64,000 nucleotides of DNA from Sideroxydans sp. (GTDB taxonomy: Bacteria > Pseudomonadota > Gammaproteobacteria > Burkholderiales > Gallionellaceae). This document shows, piece by piece, positions 28,810 to 35,382 of this stretch. The stretch covers positions 87,249 to 151,248 of the forward strand of contig VMTA01000011.1 of NCBI GenBank assembly GCA_013791855.1, read 5' to 3'. The notes below the pieces were generated by a model. That model saw only the letters and a program-made list of their open reading frames with translations. It was not told where the DNA came from and did not search any database. Numbering within the stretch: the stretch's first letter is position 1; each line of letters begins with the position of its first letter. A program made the position numbers and the translations under genes.

Positions 28810-29771
28810 GCGACACCACGCTCTGCCCGCAATGCGCCACCCGTTTCAAGGTCAGCGAGGAACAGCTCGAAGCCCATGACGGCATGGTGCGTTGTGGTCG
28901 TTGCCAGAACGTGTTCAATGCACGCGAACATCTGCAGGAAGAAGAGCCCAGCCCGCAATTGAGCTTGCTGATCGATGAGGAGCCCACTGCCGTGGCAGAG
29001 GACTCCGGTGACGACACCGTCAAATTACCCGTCGCTGAGACCCCACCCGATAGCGAAGCAGAAGCCGTCGATGGAAAAATCGATGGCGCGCCCTTGGCAA
29101 CGGAAGGAGCCGTTACGCTGGATGAGACCAGCGACAGCTCCGTGGACGTGGCGCCTGAAGAACAGTCCAGCCATCCCGACCTCACGCCCATCCCAAATCT
29201 GGCCGGACTGGAAGACGAGCCCGCCACGCTGGCGCAGCAAGTGCAGTTCGTGGACGATCCGGTCGAAGCGGATGAAGCCGCCACCCGCAAACCCAAGCGT
29301 TATCTGACCACTTTTTTCGGCGTGACCCTGTTCCTGCTACTGACCGCCCAAGCCACTTATCACTTCCGCGACGCACTGGCAGTGAAGCTGCCCGGACTCA
29401 AGCCCTTGCTGGTGCAGCTCTGCAACCAACTCGAGTGCACCGTCGAATTGCCGCGCGAGGCGGAACTGCTGTCCATCGAATCTTCCGAACTGGAAGCGCA
29501 TGCCAAGTTGATGAATGTCATCACCCTGCACGCACTGCTGCATAACCGCGCCAGATACGCACAAGCCTGGCCCAGCCTGGAACTCACCCTCACCGACTCG
29601 CGCGACGAAGTCATCGCCCGCCGCAGTTTCCACCCTGCCGACTACCTCAATAGCGATGAAGAGATGGAACAGGGCATCGGTCACAACCGCGAGCGGGAGA
29701 TCGCCTTGCGACTGGATACAACCGACCTTCGTCCGAGCGGTTACCGGCTTTTGCTGTTCTATCCGCAATAA
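28806..29771 (+). CDS. Zinc-ribbon (MJ0042-type) and DUF3426 membrane protein
   Basis: A 321-residue protein beginning with a zinc-ribbon: CPQCATRFKVSEEQL followed by GMVRCGRCQNVFNA, two CxxC pairs of the MJ0042-type motif. An acidic, low-complexity stretch (about residues 40-160) leads to one transmembrane helix (LTTFFGVTLFLLLTAQATY) and a C-terminal DUF3426 domain with LTLTDSRDEVIARRSFHPADYL. It is commonly found after prmA in betaproteobacteria; the function is not established. The start overlaps the prmA stop. Confidence 0.88.
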   Translation: MSDTTLCPQCATRFKVSEEQLEAHDGMVRCGRCQNVFNAREHLQEEEPSPQLSLLIDEEPTAVAEDSGDDTVKLPVAETPPDSEAEAVDGKIDGAPLATEGAVTLDETSDSSVDVAPEEQSSHPDLTPIPNLAGLEDEPATLAQQVQFVDDPVEADEAATRKPKRYLTTFFGVTLFLLLTAQATYHFRDALAVKLPGLKPLLVQLCNQLECTVELPREAELLSIESSELEAHAKLMNVITLHALLHNRARYAQAWPSLELTLTDSRDEVIARRSFHPADYLNSDEEMEQGIGHNREREIALRLDTTDLRPSGYRLLLFYPQ

Positions 29772-29975
29772 GCCACGAACCTGAATTGGCTGGAAGAGAC
29801 GCCAAACACTGCTACGTCAAGCCACCTCACACCGAAGCCCCTCAACAAGTAAGGGAAGCAAAAACTCTCCCTCATGCCGCTGCATGCCGGCAGCGGCACG
29901 CTTGTTTAGCATACGTCTCAGGACAGGCAACGGCGTATCCTTGAACCGACCAAAAGCAAGGAGGCTTCCTCGGCA
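29772..29975. other. Intergenic stretch without a recognised gene
   Basis: Between the DUF3426 gene and the terminator I see no convincing coding region. A 65-codon frame on the minus strand (29817-30014) runs through the terminator hairpin, has no plausible ribosome-binding site and looks like degenerate sequence. A short palindromic stretch, GCCGCTGCATGCC...GGCAGCGGC (29876-29898), is visible. Confidence 0.5.
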
Positions 29976-30011
29976 GACAAAAAACAGGGGAGACCGAAGT
30001 CTCCCCTGTTT
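29976..30011 (-). terminator. Rho-independent terminator of the cytochrome-porin gene
   Basis: A perfect 13-bp stem (29982-29994 with 29999-30011) is closed on the minus strand by a GAC-UUCG-GUC loop, an exceptionally stable tetraloop, and followed by a run of six or more T. It lies about 60 bases after the stop codon of the cytochrome-porin gene. Confidence 0.93.
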
Positions 30012-30071
30012 CATTGGTGCTTGTGCCTGGTTCGGATCCCGGCGAACCGGAACCCTTATATCAGCTCAAAC

Positions 30072-31325
30072 TTACCAGGCGGACTCAAGCATCAGGGTCA
30101 GCAGGTTCTTGCCTGTGGAACCAACCACTGTCGCATCACTTGCACCGCCTGCATTGAATGCAGTACCGGAACCGATAGAGTAGTTGGCAACTACAGCCAC
30201 GTTTTGCATCAGGTCATACACGCCAGTGAAGGTGATGTACTTCTCCGATTCGCCAGCGCCGTTCGTGCCGCTCAGGTAGTTGGCACCAACCGACAGCGTA
30301 TGCGGGATCACAGTGAAATCCGCACCGATCTGAGTAGCTTTTACGTCGTTAGTAGTGCTGGCGTTGAACTGACTCGCCACAGTTCCATTGCCCTTGGCCG
30401 CTTTGGAATATGCGAAGTACAAGCCGGTTTCCATGCCGGCCAGTTCACCATGAGCCTGTGCAGTCAGACCGTTGCCCTTGGTGGCGACCTTGGTTGCAGC
30501 AGTTGTTCCAGTGTAGCTTTCGCCAGTCACGAATTCAGCACTGATCACCGTTGCGAAGTCAGCGATAGTCGGCGTAGCAGCGATATGCACTGCAGTCGAA
30601 GACATCTGGGTTGCTGCCACAAATTGGGGTGCAAAGCGTGACACGTTGATGTAGCCCATGTCGGAACGCACTACCGCAGCGATACCGGTGGATGCGCCTT
30701 GACCGATGCCTGTGTACTGGTGCGCGAACACTTGCGTGCGGTTCTCAGCCCAACGGATCGCACGGTTCAGCGCGTTGCTGGATTCTGTGTAGCCGTAGAA
30801 TGCGCCCAAAGAGTCGGTTGTGAACGGAATCACGGAGACCGATGCGGAGTCCAGTTCAACTACGACCGGCACGCGCAGGCCAGCAGCAAAAGCACCGGCA
30901 GCCTTCAGGTTGTTCTCCATCATCATGCCGACCTTGAGTGCGCCGCTGTCCGCCACGCGACCGCCGAAGAACAAGGAATATTCGTCAGGGAACTGCCACT
31001 GACCACCATTAGTTGAAGAACCAGAAATGGCACCCGCTGCATCAGAGCCGTTGGTCTTCTGATAACGAACCTTCAACAGTACAGCCGCGTTCAGAGAAGC
31101 CGGGATAGACAGGTTCTCGTCTTCAACCTTTTCTTGTGCGCCCATCATGGTGAAGCCTGCTGCCTTGAATGCACGACCAAAACCGTTCAGAACGGGGAAG
31201 TGTTGTGCGTGGCAAGCAGCACAAGCCATGCCGGTCTGGCGTGAGAATGCCGGGATGGCGGATGCTTCCGGTGCGAAGGCCACAGCGGCCATGACGCCTG
31301 CCAATGACAGTACGATTTTCTTCAT
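30072..31325 (-). CDS. Cyc2-like fused monoheme cytochrome-outer membrane porin
   Basis: A 417-residue exported protein: signal peptide (MKKIVLSLAGVMAAVAFAPEASA), a short N-terminal cytochrome part with one heme-binding CAACH at residues 35-39, and a long region of short alternating hydrophobic/polar stretches with many Gly, Ser and Thr, ending in ESAW, a C-terminal aromatic typical of outer-membrane barrels. The N-terminal pattern PAFSRQTGMACAACH followed by FPVLNGFGRAFKAAGFTM resembles Cyc2, the fused cytochrome-porin that oxidises Fe(II) at the outer membrane of neutrophilic iron oxidisers. Related porins of unproven function also exist in other chemolithotrophs, so iron oxidation is inference. 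GGAGG precedes the start. A terminator isolates it as a monocistronic gene, downstream of a two-component system. Confidence 0.75.
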   Translation of the reverse strand: MKKIVLSLAGVMAAVAFAPEASAIPAFSRQTGMACAACHAQHFPVLNGFGRAFKAAGFTMMGAQEKVEDENLSIPASLNAAVLLKVRYQKTNGSDAAGAISGSSTNGGQWQFPDEYSLFFGGRVADSGALKVGMMMENNLKAAGAFAAGLRVPVVVELDSASVSVIPFTTDSLGAFYGYTESSNALNRAIRWAENRTQVFAHQYTGIGQGASTGIAAVVRSDMGYINVSRFAPQFVAATQMSSTAVHIAATPTIADFATVISAEFVTGESYTGTTAATKVATKGNGLTAQAHGELAGMETGLYFAYSKAAKGNGTVASQFNASTTNDVKATQIGADFTVIPHTLSVGANYLSGTNGAGESEKYITFTGVYDLMQNVAVVANYSIGSGTAFNAGGASDATVVGSTGKNLLTLMLESAW

Positions 31326-31355
31326 TGCGTAATTCCTCCAGAACAATTTGTTCAA

Positions 31356-31388
31356 GTTGCCCAATGATTCCTTGTGCGATTGGGTAAC
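31356..31388 (-). promoter_or_regulatory. Inverted repeat in the leader of the cytochrome-porin gene
   Basis: Arms GTTGCCCAAT (31356-31365) and ATTGGGTAAC (31379-31388) pair at nine of ten positions around a 13-base spacer. It lies between the predicted promoter and the ribosome-binding site (31334-31339 complement), so it is either a leader hairpin or an operator. Confidence 0.4.
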
Positions 31389-31439
31389 TGACTGATGCAC
31401 AAGCCGGCGGCGATGCTAGCAACGCCCCCGTAAGTGCCC

Positions 31440-31467
31440 CGTCAAGGGGATGTGAAAGGAATGTGAA
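31440..31467 (-). promoter_or_regulatory. Putative OmpR/PhoB-type regulator site and -35 element
   Basis: On the minus strand TTCACAT-TCCT-TTCACAT gives two identical 7-bp half-sites (31461-31467 and 31450-31456) with an 11-bp period, the geometry of OmpR/PhoB-family sites. Four bases further downstream is TTGACG (31440-31445), a good -35. No strong -10 is found at 17 bp (TTGCTA) or 21 bp (TAGCAT), which would suit an activator-dependent promoter. Confidence 0.5.
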
Positions 31468-31517
31468 GTCGGGATTTTTGCAACACCCATGCTTGCGCGT
31501 GGGCACAACAGGAGGGA

Positions 31518-32792
31518 TCAGATGGGCGCTTCGGGGATGAAAGTCACTGTCACAGTCGTCCCTTGCCCGGCGATGCTGTCTATCACGATGTGCCAGCCGT
31601 ACCGTTCGCAGATGCGTTTGACCAAAGACAGTCCGACCCCGAACCCGGCACTCTGCCGGCCCTTGTAGTGCCGTTCGAATACGCGCGTCCGTTCTTCACC
31701 GTCCATACCGACGCCGGTGTCGCTGACGACTAGACTATCCCTGTTCAGAACGAGCCGAACGATGCCTGCCTGTGTGTGGAACATCGCGTTGCGCAACAGG
31801 TTGCTCACCACGATCTCAAGCAGTGCTTGCTCGACGGGCAGCGACGGCTCCGCTTGCAGCTCCAGCATCAATTCCACCGGTCGTTCGGCGAGCAGATGGC
31901 GGTGTTTCTCTACCGCATCTTTCACGATAGTCGCCACGGGGCACAGCGGCTCGTCCGCACCGGGCTGGCGCTCGCGCGACATCAATAACAAAGCGCGGGT
32001 CATCTCGGTCATGTCCTGCACGGCACGCTTGATGCGAATCAGCCGCTCGCGTTGCTTGCCGGACAGGGATGCATCCTGCTCCAGCACCTCCACCGCCCCC
32101 ATGATCACCGCCAAAGGTGTACGCAACTCATGGCTGACATCACCGGTAAAGTTCTTCTCCCGCTCCACGAATTCACCCAGCCGCTGCACATAGTGCTCGA
32201 ACGTGCGCGCCAGTTCACCGACCTCGTCATCTTGCACCAGCTTGGTCAGCGGAAGGTTCGACATGCCGGGGTCAGCTTGCCGGACCTGATCCGCCAGACG
32301 CGTGACCGGCGCCACGACACGGATAGCCAGCCAGAAGCCGCCGCCAGCCGATGCCAAAGTCATGAACAAGGTGAAGGCGACCAAAATACCGGCAAACTCA
32401 GCTTCATGCTGAAGCTGCGTATCGATATCGAACAACATGAAGTAGCTAATCCCCTCACGTTCTGCGACCAAGACCCGGTAGTGGTGCTCCTCTATACTCA
32501 CATCGTGAATGCCGGGCGACAGCCCTCTGACTTCATCAGGGATGTTTCGACTGGGTTCCTTTTCGGAATAGACAAACCCCTTTATGGACATGGTGTTCGG
32601 TGGCGTGTAGGAAGGATGCCCATAGCGTGCGACCGCGTCCTGCAGTTCGTCCTGCAAGGTCTCATCGATCAATTGGTTGCCCAGATGCTGGGCAAAAACG
32701 AACAGTGCGCTGGAGAGCAGCAGACTCAGCAGCACCCCAAAGCTTGCAAATACGAATGCGACCCTGAAGCGGAGACTATGCCTGCGACTCAT
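31518..32792 (-). CDS. Sensor histidine kinase
   Basis: A 424-residue transmembrane kinase: first helix at about residues 10-35, a small periplasmic domain (about 36-130), second helix at about 134-158, HAMP linker (APVTRLADQVRQADPG), dimerisation domain with phospho-accepting His221 in GDVSHELRTPLAVIMGAVEV, and ATPase domain with N box EIVVSNLLRNAMFH, G1 VSDTGVGMD and G2 GFGVGLSLVKRICERYG. The layout resembles the QseC/PmrB type; the signal is unknown. Its start overlaps the end of the response-regulator gene by 17 bases. The cytochrome-porin gene follows in the same orientation 192 bases downstream. Confidence 0.93.
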   Translation of the reverse strand: MSRRHSLRFRVAFVFASFGVLLSLLLSSALFVFAQHLGNQLIDETLQDELQDAVARYGHPSYTPPNTMSIKGFVYSEKEPSRNIPDEVRGLSPGIHDVSIEEHHYRVLVAEREGISYFMLFDIDTQLQHEAEFAGILVAFTLFMTLASAGGGFWLAIRVVAPVTRLADQVRQADPGMSNLPLTKLVQDDEVGELARTFEHYVQRLGEFVEREKNFTGDVSHELRTPLAVIMGAVEVLEQDASLSGKQRERLIRIKRAVQDMTEMTRALLLMSRERQPGADEPLCPVATIVKDAVEKHRHLLAERPVELMLELQAEPSLPVEQALLEIVVSNLLRNAMFHTQAGIVRLVLNRDSLVVSDTGVGMDGEERTRVFERHYKGRQSAGFGVGLSLVKRICERYGWHIVIDSIAGQGTTVTVTFIPEAPI

Positions 32793-33465
32793 CTTCGACC
32801 TTTAACTGATAGCCGAAACCGCGCACGGTATGCAGCAATTTGCTCTGAAACGGCTTGTCGACCAGTTCGCGCAGCAAATACCAGTGTGCGCGCAAGGAAT
32901 CGCTATCCGGCCGTGCCTCGCCCCAAATTGCCCGTTCGATATCACCTCTGGCAACGACCTGCGGCGATCTGGCCATCAGCAGTTCCAATATCTTGTACGG
33001 GATCGGCGGCAGTAGTATCTGGGTGCCTGCGCGTTTGACCGTAATGGTGAGCGGATCAAGGCTGAGGTCGGCCACAGCCATACCCCGTTTTTGAGTCAAC
33101 CCGCTGCCGCGCCGCTGCAAAACGCGTAAACGCAACTCCACTTCCCGCAGTTCCGCCGGCTTGACCAGATAATCGTCCGCCCCGGCCTCCAGCCCTCGGA
33201 TCTTGTCCTCAAGCTCATCGCGAGCGGTGATCATCAGGATAGGCGTGTGCTTGCCGGCTTCCGTCCGTAATTTTTTGCACAGGGTGATGCCATCCATACC
33301 CGGCAGCATCAGATCGAGCACGATGGCGTCGTAATCGTTGACCACTGCCAGATGCAGCCCGGTGATGCCATCCCCCGCCGCATCCACCACATGACCTTTC
33401 GCCTCCATGAAGTCGAACATATTGGAGGCCAGATCGCGATTGTCTTCGATGATCAATACATGCAT
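32776..33465 (-). CDS. OmpR-family response regulator
   Basis: A 229-residue regulator with receiver domain (acidic pocket Glu7-Asp8, phospho-acceptor Asp51 in AIVLDLMLPGMDG, conserved Lys in DDYLVKPAEL) and a winged-helix DNA-binding domain (LDPLTITVKRAG, IPYKILELLMARSP, RAHWYLLRELVDKPF, LHTVRGFGYQL). It is the partner of the downstream kinase. The long upstream in-frame extension has no domain and covers the divergent riboswitch; MHVLIIEDN with AGGA upstream is the start. OmpR-type regulators bind tandem 11-bp-spaced repeats, such as the one found upstream of the cytochrome-porin gene. Confidence 0.94.
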   Translation of the reverse strand: MHVLIIEDNRDLASNMFDFMEAKGHVVDAAGDGITGLHLAVVNDYDAIVLDLMLPGMDGITLCKKLRTEAGKHTPILMITARDELEDKIRGLEAGADDYLVKPAELREVELRLRVLQRRGSGLTQKRGMAVADLSLDPLTITVKRAGTQILLPPIPYKILELLMARSPQVVARGDIERAIWGEARPDSDSLRAHWYLLRELVDKPFQSKLLHTVRGFGYQLKVEDESQA

Positions 33466-33572
33466 GGTGGTCCGTCCTGACAAGGTAATAGCTGTGAAGC
33501 CGAGGCGCGCACCATACCACCACAAATAATGTGAGAGCCAGCGGGCTTGCCATTGCATGACAAAACTTCCGG

Positions 33573-33578
33573 TATAAT
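33573..33578 (+). promoter_or_regulatory. -10 element of the gcv operon promoter
   Basis: A consensus TATAAT in the context GGTATAATCCGCC lies just upstream of the riboswitch. A -35 element is uncertain: TTGCAT (33553-33558) leaves only 14 bp and TTGCCA (33547-33552) leaves 20 bp. The GC-rich discriminator follows immediately. Confidence 0.5.
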
Positions 33579-33594
33579 CCGCCCGCCGTTCAAA

Positions 33595-33760
33595 CCGATG
33601 GGAGAGTGTGCTGTCATCAGCACCGCCGAAGGCGTAACACCCGCAACCGCTCAGGCACCATGTACTATCGGGACAGGCAAATCTGGAGAGCGCTGTTAAG
33701 TCAGCCACCGAAGGGGCACGCGGATATTCCGTAATCTCTCAGGTACCAAGGACAGATGGG
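33595..33760 (+). promoter_or_regulatory. Tandem glycine riboswitch
   Basis: Two consecutive glycine aptamers are visible. The first (about 33597-33677) has GGGAGAGTGTG, the conserved CACCGCCGAAGG core and CTCAGGCACCATGTACTATCGGGACAGG; the second (about 33679-33757) has CTGGAGAGCGCTG, CCACCGAAGGGGCACGC and CTCTCAGGTACCAAGGACAG. The second aptamer's closing stem pairs ATCTG (33681-33685) with CAGAT (33753-33757). Genes for the glycine cleavage system follow, consistent with glycine-induced expression. Confidence 0.95.
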
Positions 33761-33789
33761 GGCGAGGCTATGTGGCCTCGCCCTTTTTT
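33760..33789 (+). terminator. Riboswitch-controlled intrinsic terminator
   Basis: A perfect 9-bp stem, GGGCGAGGC (33760-33768) with GCCTCGCCC (33775-33783), six-base loop and T6 (33784-33789). It starts within three bases of the aptamer 2 closing stem and ends 18 bases before the gcvT start codon, so it is the expression platform of the glycine riboswitch. Confidence 0.9.
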
Positions 33790-33807
33790 ATCGCCCGGAA
33801 AACATAC

Positions 33808-34890
33808 ATGACGCTCAAGACGACTCCTTTGAATGCAGCCCACCGCGCCATGGGCGCCAAGATGGTGGATTTCGGCGGCTGGGATATGCCGGTGAACTAC
33901 GGTTCGCAGATCGACGAACACCATCAGGTGCGCAACGATGTCGGCATGTTCGACGTGTGCCACATGCGCGTTGTGGATGCCAAAGGCGACGGCGTGCGCG
34001 CCTTCCTGCGCTACCTGTTGGCTAACAACGCCGACAAGATCACCGTGCCCGGCAAAGCGTTGTATTCCGCCATGCTGCGCCCCGAAGGTGGTGTGATCGA
34101 CGACCTCATCATCTACTTCATGACCGAGCAGTGGTTCCGCATCGTGGTCAACGCGGGCACGGCGGACAAGGACATCGCGTGGATGAAGGAGCAGGCTGCA
34201 GTACACGCGCCGAACCTCACCATCACGTCGCGCGACGACCTCGCCATGGTCGCGGTGCAGGGCCCGAATGCACGTGCCAAGGCATGGCAAGTGCTGCCGC
34301 AGACCAAGGACGCGACCGAGCATCTGGTGAATTTCCAGGCCGCCGACTGCGGTGAATACTTCATTGCCCGCACCGGCTACACCGGCGAAGACGGTTTCGA
34401 AGTGATGCTACCGAAAGAAAAAGTGGAAGCGTTCTGGTATGACCTGAACAAGGCGGGCGTGAAACCTATCGGCCTCGGCGCGCGCGACACGCTGCGTCTG
34501 GAGGCAGGTATGAACCTGTACGGTCAGGACATGGACGAGACGGTCGGCCCGCTGGAATCCGGTCTGGCGTGGACGGTGGATCTGAAGAGCGAGCGTGACT
34601 TCATCGGCAAGGCAGCACTGCTGGCCAACCCGCCGAGCAAGAAGCTGGTTGGCCTGCTGTTGCTGGATCGCGGCGTGTTGCGCGGCCACCAAAAGGTCGT
34701 CACCCCGCATGGCGACGGTGAGATCACCAGCGGCACCTTCTCGCCCACACTGGAGAAATCCATCGCGCTGGCGCGCGTGCCGAACGGCGTTGCCGTCGGC
34801 GACACCGTGCAAGTCGTTATCCGCGATAAGATGCTGGCTGCGCAAGTCGTGAAATACCCATTCGCCCGCAACGGCAAGGGCCTGATTTAA
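33808..34890 (+). CDS. gcvT: Aminomethyltransferase (glycine cleavage T protein)
   Basis: A 360-residue T protein: [48 protein letters not shown]-type [19 protein letters not shown], the folate-binding [13 protein letters not shown] segment, and [20 protein letters not shown]. It transfers the methylene group from the lipoyl arm of GcvH to tetrahydrofolate and releases ammonia. The upstream in-frame ATG lies inside the terminator hairpin, so the start at 33808 is preferred. It is the first gene under the glycine riboswitch. Confidence 0.95.
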   Translation: MTLKTTPLNAAHRAMGAKMVDFGGWDMPVNYGSQIDEHHQVRNDVGMFDVCHMRVVDAKGDGVRAFLRYLLANNADKITVPGKALYSAMLRPEGGVIDDLIIYFMTEQWFRIVVNAGTADKDIAWMKEQAAVHAPNLTITSRDDLAMVAVQGPNARAKAWQVLPQTKDATEHLVNFQAADCGEYFIARTGYTGEDGFEVMLPKEKVEAFWYDLNKAGVKPIGLGARDTLRLEAGMNLYGQDMDETVGPLESGLAWTVDLKSERDFIGKAALLANPPSKKLVGLLLLDRGVLRGHQKVVTPHGDGEITSGTFSPTLEKSIALARVPNGVAVGDTVQVVIRDKMLAAQVVKYPFARNGKGLI

Positions 34891-34910
34891 TTTTCTTTGA
34901 GGACTAGACC

Positions 34911-35300
34911 ATGAGCAATCCGACCGACCTGAGATACACCGCCTCCCACGAATGGGTGAAGACTGAAACCGACGGCAGCATCACCGTCGGCATCACTGAC
35001 CACGCGCAGGAACTGCTGGGCGACATGGTGTTCGTTGAGGCACCCGCTGCCGGCCGCAAGCTGAAAGCCGGCGAAGAGTGCGCCGTGGTGGAATCTGTGA
35101 AGGCTGCCGCCGACGTGTACGCACCGGTCGCCGGTGAAGTGACCGCCGCCAACGCCGATCTGGATAACGCACCGGAAGCCATCAATAACGAACCGTACGG
35201 CGCCTGGATCTTCAAGATGAAGCCGGACAATGCCGCCGACGTTGCCGCGCTGATGGATGCCGCAGCCTATCAGGCGCATGTAGACAGCGAAGCGCACTAA
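34911..35300 (+). CDS. gcvH: Glycine cleavage H protein
   Basis: A 129-residue lipoyl carrier: [39 protein letters not shown], and the lipoylation site Lys64 in [15 protein letters not shown]. It shuttles the aminomethyl group among GcvP, GcvT and lipoamide dehydrogenase (not in this window). It lies 20 bases after gcvT and is followed by a terminator-like hairpin before gcvP. Confidence 0.96.
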   Translation: MSNPTDLRYTASHEWVKTETDGSITVGITDHAQELLGDMVFVEAPAAGRKLKAGEECAVVESVKAAADVYAPVAGEVTAANADLDNAPEAINNEPYGAWIFKMKPDNAADVAALMDAAAYQAHVDSEAH

Positions 35301-35311
35301 ACCAGAACCAT

Positions 35312-35357
35312 CGCCACTGGGGACACAGGACACCTGTGCTCGCAGTGGCGTTTTCAA
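35312..35357 (+). terminator. Terminator-like hairpin between gcvH and gcvP
   Basis: CGCCACTG (35312-35319) pairs with CAGTGGCG (35343-35350), and an inner stem CACAGG/CCTGTG (35324-35329 with 35333-35338) closes with a three-base loop; TTTTCAATTA follows. The T-tract is imperfect, so this may attenuate rather than stop transcription into gcvP. Confidence 0.55.
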
Positions 35358-35382
35358 TTACTCCTGACATCCCGAGCTCACC

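Noticed and set aside
33492..33535. Possible regulator half-sites (TTCACAG and CTCACAT on the minus strand) upstream of the response-regulator gene
   Set aside because: They resemble the TTCACAT half-sites but are 37 bp apart rather than 11, so autoregulation cannot be claimed.
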